Shown one piece after another: positions 7,819 to 15,450 of a stretch of 64,000 nt of DNA. The first letter of the stretch is position 1; each line of letters opens with the position of its first letter. Origin of the DNA: an uncultured Sphingomonadales bacterium (GTDB lineage Bacteria > Pseudomonadota > Alphaproteobacteria > Sphingomonadales > Rhodothalassiaceae). The notes beneath the pieces are model-generated. The model saw nothing but the letters and a program-made list of their open reading frames with translations, was not told where the DNA came from and did not search any database. The stretch is taken from assembly GCA_947499155.1 (NCBI GenBank), contig CANMND010000004.1, positions 1-64,000 of the forward strand, read 5' to 3'. The position numbers and the translations under genes were made by a program.

Positions 7819-8913
7819 ATGACCTATGATCCGCTGGGGCGGCTGGCGAAGACGACGGTCGGGGCGGCGGTGACGGCGTTTTTGTATGACGGGGCGGATC
7901 TGGTGGCGGAGTATAACAGTACCGGCACGCTGGTGCGGCGCTATGTCCATGGTCCGGCGGTGGATGAGCCTCTGGTCTGGTATGAGGGCAGCGGTACCAC
8001 GGACCGGCGCTGGCTCCATGCCGACGAGCGTGGCTCGGTGGTGGCGGTGAGCAATAGCAGCGGAGCCTCGATCGCCACCTACAGCTACGGACCTTATGGC
8101 GAGACCGCCAACTGGTCCGGCAGTCGCTTTCGCTATACCGGCCAGATCACCCTGCCCGAAGTGGAGCTCTACCACTACAAGGCCCGCGCCTATTCCCCAG
8201 CCCTTGCCCGCTTCCTGCAACCGGACCCCATCGGCCTCGCCGGAGGCCCCAACCTCTACGCCTACGCCAACAACGACCCGATCAACATGAGCGATCCGAT
8301 GGGGCTGGCGCCGGACCACGTGATGGTGGTGACGGGGAGACGTATCGTCCAGAATCAAATGTTGTCCTGGCTTGATTTTGGTTATTCATCGGGCAGTGGA
8401 GGTGGTGGTGGTGGCTTCGGTGATGCTGGCGGGGGTGGACCCGCTGCTCTGCCTGATCCTGTACAGGGTGAAGGGGCGGAGGAAAGTGCATGTCCTTTTC
8501 CTGCAATCTCCGAAGCTGAGAGGCGTGCAGCTCAAGATGGAAATCGAAGAGAATTTTGGAAATTGCGACTAAATTCAGGGGACCCATTAGCGCCTACGGC
8601 TCTGGCAATAGTAAACAGTTCAACTTTTTCAGGTCGATTTGCGAATGAGGTATTAAGACAGGCCATAAGAAAGCAGTCTCCGACCATCGGGCCTTTCGGT
8701 CTGGCCCACGTGATGGAGAATATAGGAGTCGATCTAATGCTAGAACATGTTATTGCTGTAGATAGATTTATTAATCCAAATATATCGCAAATTACCGATT
8801 ATCATACGGACGTTTTTAAATCTTATGGATTGCCTGAATCCACTTTTGGCGGGACATTCTTTTTTGGGAATGGTCAGCTGACAAATGTTATTGCGGAGTG
8901 GCTAAAATGTTGA
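7819..8913 (+). CDS. Displaced RHS C-terminal cassette 5 with unrecognised toxin tip
   Basis: Core homology starts at about 7823, just inside ATG 7819. The core ends with a DPMGL variant, then MVVTGRR and a glycine-rich linker. The tip of about 150 residues starts near ESACPFPAISEAERRAA and contains REFWKLRLNSGDPLAP, FGLAHVMENIGVDLML, NPNISQITDYHTDVF and ESTFGGTFFFGNG. I do not recognise the family and see no HxxD, HNH or nuclease-type signature. It overlaps the start of the partner gene at 8907, so the two are coupled. Confidence 0.68.
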   Translation: MTYDPLGRLAKTTVGAAVTAFLYDGADLVAEYNSTGTLVRRYVHGPAVDEPLVWYEGSGTTDRRWLHADERGSVVAVSNSSGASIATYSYGPYGETANWSGSRFRYTGQITLPEVELYHYKARAYSPALARFLQPDPIGLAGGPNLYAYANNDPINMSDPMGLAPDHVMVVTGRRIVQNQMLSWLDFGYSSGSGGGGGGFGDAGGGGPAALPDPVQGEGAEESACPFPAISEAERRAAQDGNRREFWKLRLNSGDPLAPTALAIVNSSTFSGRFANEVLRQAIRKQSPTIGPFGLAHVMENIGVDLMLEHVIAVDRFINPNISQITDYHTDVFKSYGLPESTFGGTFFFGNGQLTNVIAEWLKC

Positions 8914-9509
8914 ACTCAATATTTGCCACGCTTATTGGAATTGCCACCGCTTCCATGGGATTGCTTTCCATGAGTGTTTATGGGCAAGACAATGTACGCG
9001 AAATTGTTGTTGATGGTCACATTTTTCATGTGCCTGAAGGTTATATAATTAAAGGCACAATCCCGTGGCTTCCAGAAAATCCAAATGAAGGTTTTAGTTT
9101 TGTAGTTAATCCTGAAGCAGCTCTTCAAGAACAAATGATTGTAGGCCTTGAACCGCAGAAAATAATGTGTCGATATGCGGACCGAACGGTATCCGATATA
9201 CTGCCGCAGGCATGTGCTTTGGCAGAGAAAGGTGAAGATTATCAATTTGGTAAAGACTTTATGCCAGAAAAAATTTATCCATTTGAGGGAATAACATTTC
9301 AGTGGGAATATCAGATAAAGGACCCAAATGGTCAGAGCAGGACCATAGCGTCGTGCGTCACACGTCGTAATATCAAGGGTGGATCGTGCTGGTCCATTAA
9401 TAATTATAATGGCTTGATGTATTCAGTAAGTGTGCGTGACTATGATATTCACTCTATACCAAAAGTGTGGAAACGCGTGAACTCTTTGCTCGCATCCTGG
9501 GAGCAGTGA
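8907..9509 (+). CDS. Putative exported immunity protein for cassette 5
   Basis: ATG 8907 overlaps the end of the cassette 5 frame by seven bases and has GCGGAG at 8893-8898 as a ribosome-binding site. The roughly 200-residue product has a signal peptide (SIFATLIGIATASMGLLSM then VYGQ) and a mature domain with IVVDGHIFHVPEGY, FSFVVNP, four cysteines and a C-terminal VWKRVNSLLASW. The family is not recognised. Export suggests that the cognate toxin is met in the periplasm. AT-rich compared with the core. Confidence 0.65.
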   Translation: MLNSIFATLIGIATASMGLLSMSVYGQDNVREIVVDGHIFHVPEGYIIKGTIPWLPENPNEGFSFVVNPEAALQEQMIVGLEPQKIMCRYADRTVSDILPQACALAEKGEDYQFGKDFMPEKIYPFEGITFQWEYQIKDPNGQSRTIASCVTRRNIKGGSCWSINNYNGLMYSVSVRDYDIHSIPKVWKRVNSLLASWEQ

Positions 9510-9532
9510 ATAACGAAGCGTAGGGTTGTTGG

Positions 9533-10405
9533 GTGGCTGACCGGCGCTGGCTTCATGCCGATGAGCGCGGCTCGGTGGTGGCGGTGAGCAATTCCAGTGG
9601 CGCCTCGATCGCCACCTACAGCTACGGCCCCTATGGCGAGACCGCCAACTGGTCCGGCAGCCGCTTTCGCTATACCGGCCAGATCGTTTTGCCCGAGGTG
9701 GAACTCTACCACTACAAGGCCCGCGCCTATTCCCCAGCCCTTGCCCGCTTCCTGCAACCGGACCCCATCGGCCTTGAAGGAGGCCCCAACCTCTACGCCT
9801 ACGCCAACAACGACCCGATTAATATGAGCGATCCGACGGGATTGGCGCCGGATTACGAGATTGTGGTGACGGGGAGCCGTACCACCTCGAACCGAAGGTT
9901 CTCTTCGGAGCGGCTTGGCTCCACATCAGGAAGCAGCTATGGCGGTCGTGCTGGAGGTGGCGGAGGCGGGGCCGGTGATATGAGGGTCTGTGTTCCGCAA
10001 AAGCCGATTCCGAATGGGTGTGGTCCTGAGGGAGGGCCCTCTGTTCCGGATAAAGTAGGTATTTTTGATTTTAAAGAAGCATGTGACGCGCATGATGTAT
10101 GTTTTGGGACGCCTAAAGCGGATTTTCAGCAATGTAATGCCCAATTTGCGAGAGATCTAGATCGAGCTGTTTCTTACAGTATAAATAGTAGAAAGAACAA
10201 TACTACTACACCAAGAGAGCTTGATCGTGGAAGCCATGATAGTATGCTGCAAGATAGAATTAAGAATGAATTACTTGATGCCATGAGGCCTATTGGACAA
10301 GCTATTGCAGATATATACAGCTCTGTTGTAAATTCTACTTTGGGCAGAGAGGCATTTGACAATGCTCAAAAAAACATAGAATATAGCTGTAATGTTGGAG
10401 GGTAG
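9533..10405 (+). CDS. Displaced RHS C-terminal cassette 6 with phospholipase A2-like toxin tip
   Basis: Only the last ~100 core residues remain (homology from 9539; GTG 9533 is the first start-like codon). EIVVTGSR and the serine/glycine linker are nearly identical to cassette 2. The tip has CVPQKPIPNGCG, FDFKEACDAHDVCFGT and QCNAQFARDL: the phospholipase A2 His-Asp motif in CDAHDVC is kept. After that block it differs from cassette 2, with a longer, hydrophilic C-terminal segment. It is a second allele of the same toxin. Its stop overlaps the ribosome-binding site of the membrane protein gene that follows. Confidence 0.8.
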   Translation: MADRRWLHADERGSVVAVSNSSGASIATYSYGPYGETANWSGSRFRYTGQIVLPEVELYHYKARAYSPALARFLQPDPIGLEGGPNLYAYANNDPINMSDPTGLAPDYEIVVTGSRTTSNRRFSSERLGSTSGSSYGGRAGGGGGGAGDMRVCVPQKPIPNGCGPEGGPSVPDKVGIFDFKEACDAHDVCFGTPKADFQQCNAQFARDLDRAVSYSINSRKNNTTTPRELDRGSHDSMLQDRIKNELLDAMRPIGQAIADIYSSVVNSTLGREAFDNAQKNIEYSCNVGG

Positions 10406-10406
10406 T

Positions 10407-10769
10407 GTGGAATTTTACTTGATTGTTACCCCGATTATATTTGGCCTTATAATCAGGCTTAGGTATGATAAAGATATCCCAATCATAGTTGATATATTAT
10501 TTTCTATATTGATATTATTCGGTATCAATATTATATCAACCATTAATATTGGATACATTGATCCCTTTTACGCCATAGCTACGATATACGCATCACCGAT
10601 CCCATTGATATTATTTTTAATATTAAATATTAGTTTTAATTATATCAGATATAAAAATATACTTATAATCAAATACTTAAAAGTTTTCGCATATAGTTTT
10701 TTCATCCAGACTATTATATTATTCATTATATTTTATATTGTGGAACGTGTAGCACAGTATAATTATTAA
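10407..10769 (+). CDS. Putative multi-pass membrane immunity protein (second PLA2 partner)
   Basis: I chose GTG 10407 because GGAGGG at 10397-10402 is just upstream; the alternative ATG 10392 overlaps the toxin by 14 bases. The roughly 120-residue product has four likely membrane helices. It shares NIGYIDPFY and ATIYASPIPLILFL with the protein at 3211, which follows the other PLA2-like tip. Extremely AT-rich. Repeated association with a phospholipase-type tip supports an inner-membrane immunity role. Confidence 0.7.
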   Translation: MEFYLIVTPIIFGLIIRLRYDKDIPIIVDILFSILILFGINIISTINIGYIDPFYAIATIYASPIPLILFLILNISFNYIRYKNILIIKYLKVFAYSFFIQTIILFIIFYIVERVAQYNY

Positions 10770-10773
10770 ATTA

Positions 10774-11556
10774 TTGTATATTAAAGTACAAGTAAAGTTT
10801 ATTGCAAAAGACCTTCCGGGCACAGCCGCCGATGTTACCTATAAATACGACCTTTTGGGCCGGATGACCGAGGTGCGCTACACCGCTTCCGGTGAAAAAA
10901 TAACCACCAGCCATGACAAGGCCTCACGCCCCCTGTCGGTGACAAGCAGCGGGCGGACTGTGTCTTATCAGTATGATGCGGCAGGGCGGCGGACGCGGAT
11001 GACCTGGCCTGACGGCTTTTACGTCACCTACAGTTATGACCTGCTGAACCGCGTCACTGCCATTCGTGAGAACGGGGCGGGGTCAGGTATTGGGGTTTTG
11101 GCCAGTTATCGCTATGACGAGCGCGGTCGGCGGGCGGAGCTGACGCGTGGCAATGGCACGGTTACCGGTTACGCCTATGATGCGGTGTCGCGTCTGGCTT
11201 CGCTCACCCAGAACCTTGCGGGCACGGGGCAGGATTATAGCGTTGGCTTTGACTATTCCCCGGCCTCACAGATCATCAGCCGCACCCAGGACAACAGCAG
11301 CTATGCCTGGGCGGCACCGGCACCGGGCACCAAAACCTCCAGTCACAACGACCTCAACCAGACCACAACGGATGCCGGAACGGCGCTGACCTATGACGAC
11401 AATGGCAATCTGGCGTCCCGTGGTTCGGTCAGCTACGGCTATGATGTTGAGAACCGCCTGACGCAGGTCTCGGGCAGCATGAGCCTGAGTCTTGCCTATG
11501 ACCCGCTGGGGCGGCTGGCGAAGACGACGGCCGGGGTGCAATGTCCTGAATTCTGA
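10774..11556 (+). pseudogene. Terminal RHS core fragment without a toxin tip
   Basis: This is the copy that reaches furthest 5' in the core: YD-type repeats such as KYDLLGRMTEVRY, QYDAAGRRTRMTW and RYDERGRRAELTR. RHS homology starts near 10816; the TTG at 10774 is merely the first start-like codon. At about 11536, after AYDPLGRLAKTT, homology stops. A short non-RHS tail (AGVQCPEF) precedes the stop, so core end, linker and tip are lost. The fragment marks the right end of the RHS island, 55 bases before the chromosomal ycgN gene on the other strand. Confidence 0.8.
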
Positions 11557-11610
11557 GAATACCAACCTTCACTCACGCTTATACGCGCGACGACCGATCC
11601 TCTGCCATCG

Positions 11611-12066
11611 TCACGGGGCGTTGTTCAGAATGTATTTCTCCAGGGTGCCGGCCTTGCGTTCGTCCACTAAAAAGCGGTGGCGCATGGATTTTCTGGCCTC
11701 GTGGATGCTGTTGGGGTCGCCTGTTACCAGCGGGTGCCAATTGGGCAGGTCTTTTCCTTCATGAACCAGCCGGTAGCCACAGCTTTTGGGCAGCCAGCGG
11801 AAATCGGCGATCTGATCAGCGCTGAGGACGGTGCAGTCCGGCACCCAGCGGGTGCGTGTGGCATAGCGGCTGCATTGCATGGTCTCGTGATCTAAAAGGC
11901 GACAGGCAACATTGGTATAGAAGATTTTTCCCGTATCAGCGCATTCCAGCTTGTGAAGGCAGCATTTGCCGCAGCCATCACACAGGGATTCCCATTGCTC
12001 GGGGCTCATATCCTTAAGCGCTGTGGTTTTCCAGAAGGGCTGATCTGCCCCGGATTTGGTCGTCAT
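11611..12066 (-). CDS. ycgN: YcgN-type cysteine-cluster protein (UPF0260)
   Basis: The 151-residue protein starts with FWKTTALKDMSPEQWESLC and has the cysteine cluster CDGCGKCCLHKLE, then VACRLLD, C..Y, PDC and WLPKSCGYRL. It ends with WHPLVTGDP. This order is that of the YcgN/UPF0260 group of the YkgJ-like cysteine-cluster family. The cysteines probably bind metal; the cellular role is unknown. It is the first chromosomal gene after the RHS island and lies three bases downstream of the Sco gene, so the two may be cotranscribed. Confidence 0.9.
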   Translation of the reverse strand: MTTKSGADQPFWKTTALKDMSPEQWESLCDGCGKCCLHKLECADTGKIFYTNVACRLLDHETMQCSRYATRTRWVPDCTVLSADQIADFRWLPKSCGYRLVHEGKDLPNWHPLVTGDPNSIHEARKSMRHRFLVDERKAGTLEKYILNNAP

Positions 12067-12069
12067 GGC

Positions 12070-12687
12070 TTATTCCAATAGATCAACAAGTGTGATGGCT
12101 ATGTCCTCGGCGGTTTCACGGGATGAGAAAAAGTCCACAAACTGTCCTTCAGGCCCCATAAGCAAGACCATGGACGCGTGATCCATAAGATAGGCATTGC
12201 TTTCAATATCGCCACTTTTCTGGGAATAGACGCGGTAGGCGTCAGTTGCCTGCTTTACCTGTTCCGGTGTTCCGGTCAGACCCAAAAGTGTCGGGTGAAA
12301 CAACGAGACATAGAGCGCCATCTGCTCCACCGTATCCCGTTCAGGATCGACCGTGATGAACAGGGGCTGGAGTCTGGTCAATGGAATTGAGCGCTCTTCC
12401 AGTATGTCCAGGGCACGGGTTATTTTTGCCAGTTCCATGGGACAGACATCGGGGCAATAAGTATAGCCAAAATAGATCAGCATGTATTTGCCGCGAAAAT
12501 CCGCATCGGTGACGGGTTGTCCTTCGTGGGTGACAAGAGAAAACGGGCCGCCAATGGGCACAGCTTCAGCCATTTCAGGTGCTGGCTGATCAGACCTTAT
12601 GGTGATGCCGGGACGGTTCAAAATGAGAATGGCCAGCAGACCCAAGGAGATAATGAGTGCTATGACAAGAAGGCGAAGAATGGTCAT
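12070..12687 (-). CDS. senC: Sco1/SenC/PrrC family copper chaperone
   Basis: One N-terminal membrane anchor (ILRLLVIALIISLGLLAI) is followed by a thioredoxin-like domain. The copper ligands are visible: the CxxxC motif in TYCPDVCP and the histidine of MDHAS near the C-terminus. Sco proteins help assemble the CuA centre of cytochrome c oxidase and sit on the periplasmic side. ATG 12687 follows a GAGG about eight bases upstream; a longer start at 12711 is possible. In phototrophic alphaproteobacteria senC lies beside regB and regA, as here, with one ankyrin gene between. Confidence 0.9.
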   Translation of the reverse strand: MTILRLLVIALIISLGLLAILILNRPGITIRSDQPAPEMAEAVPIGGPFSLVTHEGQPVTDADFRGKYMLIYFGYTYCPDVCPMELAKITRALDILEERSIPLTRLQPLFITVDPERDTVEQMALYVSLFHPTLLGLTGTPEQVKQATDAYRVYSQKSGDIESNAYLMDHASMVLLMGPEGQFVDFFSSRETAEDIAITLVDLLE

Positions 12688-12849
12688 GTATGAGCCTCGA
12701 GCAGGTGACATGGAACGGGCATTGCCATTATGTGGCAGGGCCGCTTATAAGTCTTGTGAGATATAAGACGTGTTTTGTCGCATGTCGATGTGGTCTTGTG
12801 TACAGGGCATTTGGATTTGATGGACAATCGTACAGACAGGAAACGATGA

Positions 12850-13425
12850 ATGGTGGCGGGCTTTGGCAAAACGACGGGTATTCTCCTATCTGCTATAGTG
12901 ATGATCCTGGCAATGAAGACCATGAGCATACCGGCAGCTGCTCAGTTTTCTGCGGCTTATGAGGTCATTAAGGCTGTGGAGAAAAAGGACTATACCGAAC
13001 TGCGCACCAAAATGCTTAAATGCCGTTGTCCCAATGTACGTACGGTGGAAGAGGTGCCGGTTCTGGTGATCGCTGCGCAGGGTTCGGATGTCGAGATTGC
13101 ACGCTATCTTCTGGAACAGGGGGCCAACCCCAATATTTCTGACCGCAGTACCAAAATGACGGCCCTGATGGAATTTGCACGACGTGGCAATCTTGAAGGG
13201 GTCGCCATGCTGATTGAACGAAATGTCGATCTTGATGCCGGAGACAATACGGGGCAAACGGCACTGGTAAAGGCTGTGCGGTCACGTCAGATACAGGTGA
13301 TCCGTGCTCTGCTTGATGCTGGTGCAAATGTTGATATGCCAGACTATCAGGGCCAGACCGCTCTTGATGTTGCCCGTTCCATGCGCTTGCGGGATGTGGA
13401 GAGGGTTCTGGTGAGCGGCCAATAA
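12850..13425 (+). CDS. Exported ankyrin-repeat protein
   Basis: The 191-residue protein starts with a hydrophobic signal (GILLSAIVMILAM, then PAAAQF). Ankyrin repeats follow, with the marks EIARYLLEQGANPN, GVAMLIERNVDLDA and VIRALLDAGANVDMPD plus TAL.. helices. It is probably a periplasmic or membrane-attached protein-binding scaffold; the partner is unknown. AGGA upstream supports ATG 12850. It lies divergently from senC and just before regB. Confidence 0.85.
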   Translation: MVAGFGKTTGILLSAIVMILAMKTMSIPAAAQFSAAYEVIKAVEKKDYTELRTKMLKCRCPNVRTVEEVPVLVIAAQGSDVEIARYLLEQGANPNISDRSTKMTALMEFARRGNLEGVAMLIERNVDLDAGDNTGQTALVKAVRSRQIQVIRALLDAGANVDMPDYQGQTALDVARSMRLRDVERVLVSGQ

Positions 13426-13478
13426 GGCGCGCGTAACCTGGGACGTCAGAGTGTAGGGGGCCGTAAAGGAGACGATCC

Positions 13479-14843
13479 GTGCGAAATATGCCAGGGGCCC
13501 TCGGCGCACTGCGAGGACATGGCGATAAAGCCTCGTTTGAAGGTGGCACACATATCCGCCTTGGAACTCTGGTCACAATTCGCTGGATTGCCATCCTCGG
13601 TCAGCTTTCAACGATTCTTACGGTCCATTATCTCCTTGGGTTTGAGGTTGATATTGTGCTGGCGGGCCTTGCGGTTGCTGCATCGGCCTTAATCAACCTT
13701 GCTCTCACTTTGCTTTATCCGGCATCACGACACCTGACTGACCCGCAGGCTGCAATGCAGCTTGGTTTTGATCTGGTGCAATTGTCCTTGTTGCTGTTTT
13801 TAACGGGGGGGATGACCAACCCCTTTGCTATTTTGATGGTGGTGCCGGTTACGATATCCGCTACTGTCCTGTCACGGCGCAGCACCTGGATTTTGTTAGG
13901 GATAGCGTTTGTTGCCAGTGTCATCCTCGCCGTTTGGCATCTGCCACTGCCTGTATGGGAGGTGGAGGTGTACATGCCCAGGATTTATCTTATTGGCTCT
14001 TGGGCCGGACTCGCTTTTACCATGATCTTTCTGTCGCTTTATGCCGGTCGCGTTTCTGCCGATGCACGTCGCCGGGCGCAAGCGCTGGCAGCGACCGAGG
14101 CAGCCCTCGAGCGCGAGCACAAGCTGTCGGAATTGGGAACACTGGCGGCCGCCGCCGCCCATGAGCTGGGAACGCCACTTGGCACCATTACTCTCGCTGC
14201 TCGTGAACTCATGCGCGACACTCCGACAGATGATATGCGTTATGAAGATATCTCGCTCATTAATGATCAGGTGACCCGGTGCCGCCGAATACTGGAGCGT
14301 TTGTCCACCAAGGATCTGGGCGACGAAGAACACCCATTTGCCATCCAGACCATTGAGGCTCTGGCACGGGAAGCTGCAAGGCAATTCGATTTTTTGACCG
14401 ATGTGACCATTACAGTGACTGCAACACCGCTGGCCAATGATGATTCAGAACAGCCTCTGGTCACAAGACGCGCTGAGATTTTGCATGCCCTGACCAATTT
14501 TGTGGAAAATGCAGTCGGTTTTGCGAAAAGTGAGGTTACGGTCGAGATCGGCTGGTCGCCCCGGGCGATACGCGTGGTGATAGCTGATGATGGTCCCGGC
14601 TTTGACCCTGTTGTCCAAAAACAGCTGGGCGAACCCTATGTCACCACCAGACGGGATGGTATGGAAAGCGATGGCAGCAAGCCTGTGAATGCCACGGGAG
14701 ACACCGGCCTTGGCCTTGGCGTTTTTATCGCCAAGACGTTATTGGAGCGCACTGGTGCCACTGTTCGATTTGTTAATGGCATAGAAGGTGGCGCCATAAT
14801 TCGCATTAACTGGAAGCGCGACATATTGGAAGAAGCATTATGA
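13479..14843 (+). CDS. regB: RegB/PrrB/ActS-type redox-sensing histidine kinase
   Basis: About six N-terminal membrane helices (residues ~30-190) include GGMTNPF, the heptapeptide linked to quinone sensing in RegB. The H-box is AAAAAHELGTPLGTI, and the redox-active cysteine has its usual context in QVTRCRRIL. Kinase boxes follow: FVENAVGFA, ADDGPGFDP and GLGLGVFIA. In its family, RegB phosphorylates RegA under reducing conditions to control respiration and related redox pathways. GTG 13479 is preceded by AAAGGAGA. The cognate regulator is 50 bases downstream. Confidence 0.93.
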   Translation: MRNMPGALGALRGHGDKASFEGGTHIRLGTLVTIRWIAILGQLSTILTVHYLLGFEVDIVLAGLAVAASALINLALTLLYPASRHLTDPQAAMQLGFDLVQLSLLLFLTGGMTNPFAILMVVPVTISATVLSRRSTWILLGIAFVASVILAVWHLPLPVWEVEVYMPRIYLIGSWAGLAFTMIFLSLYAGRVSADARRRAQALAATEAALEREHKLSELGTLAAAAAHELGTPLGTITLAARELMRDTPTDDMRYEDISLINDQVTRCRRILERLSTKDLGDEEHPFAIQTIEALAREAARQFDFLTDVTITVTATPLANDDSEQPLVTRRAEILHALTNFVENAVGFAKSEVTVEIGWSPRAIRVVIADDGPGFDPVVQKQLGEPYVTTRRDGMESDGSKPVNATGDTGLGLGVFIAKTLLERTGATVRFVNGIEGGAIIRINWKRDILEEAL

Positions 14844-14893
14844 GTCATACATATAAGGCATGATTAAAACTTAACGAATGAGGAGACCGGTTC

Positions 14894-15442
14894 ATGACCA
14901 TTCCAGCCGTACCTGTGGGGGAAAGGCGCCTGCTTGTCGTTGATGATGATCTTCCTTTCCGGACACGACTGGCCCGCGCCATGGAAGGGCGGGGGTTTTC
15001 TGTCGAAATGGCGGAAGGGATAGAGACGGCCCTATTGGCCGCACACAAAGTCATGCCCGGCTATGCAGTTGTGGATATGCGTCTTGAGGACGGAAACGGT
15101 TTGGACCTGGTCCCGAAACTGCGGGCCATCCGCCCGGATATGCGCATTGTCATTCTGACCGGCTATGGCAATATCGCCAGCGCCGTATCGGCTGTAAAAA
15201 CCGGCGTAGTTGATTATCTGGCAAAGCCCGCAGATGCAGATGCAGTGGCAGCGGCCCTGCTTGCCCATGACGCCGATGCGCCGCCGCCACCTGAAAACCC
15301 AATGTCGGCTGACCGGGTCCGGTGGGAGCATATTCAAAGAGTCTATGAGTTGTGCGGGCGCAATGTCTCTGAAACGGCCCGCCGTCTTAATATGCACCGG
15401 CGGACCTTGCAGCGAATTCTGGCCAAGCGTGCGCCACGCTAA
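14894..15442 (+). CDS. regA: RegA/PrrA/ActR-type response regulator
   Basis: The 182-residue protein has a receiver domain with the acidic pair in VVDDDLPF, phosphoacceptor Asp in AVVDMRLEDG, and ILTGYG, then the lysine of YLAKPADAD. A proline-rich linker (PPPPENP) leads to a Fis-type helix-turn-helix: NVSETARRLNMHRRTLQRIL. Linker and DNA-binding helix match the highly conserved RegA family. It acts in the cytoplasm as the DNA-binding partner of RegB. GAGGAGA precedes ATG 14894. Confidence 0.95.
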   Translation: MTIPAVPVGERRLLVVDDDLPFRTRLARAMEGRGFSVEMAEGIETALLAAHKVMPGYAVVDMRLEDGNGLDLVPKLRAIRPDMRIVILTGYGNIASAVSAVKTGVVDYLAKPADADAVAAALLAHDADAPPPPENPMSADRVRWEHIQRVYELCGRNVSETARRLNMHRRTLQRILAKRAPR

Positions 15443-15450
15443 GGGCGCTC

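Larger units (their letters stand above)
257..11536 (+). repeat. Array of truncated RHS core repeats (8 copies)
   Basis: Eight near-identical GC-rich segments of one RHS core lie head to tail at about 257-467, 1717-2646, 3633-4289, 5318-5419, 6097-6753, 7823-8307, 9539-9844 and 10816-11536. Six run to the same 3' point, the core end with the NNDPINMSDP motif followed by TGL (MGL in one copy). The copies at 5318 and 10816 stop early. The 5' ends differ and fall at six positions in the parent core, which is what recombination of displaced C-termini would give. Between copies lie variable tips and AT-rich small genes. Copy limits are accurate to a few bases because the breakpoints carry short ambiguous matches. 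Confidence 0.9.

Noticed and set aside
257-11536. CRISPR array or transposon explanation for the repeated segments
   Set aside because: Repeats are 100-930 bases of coding RHS core, with no short direct repeats, transposase or terminal inverted repeats.
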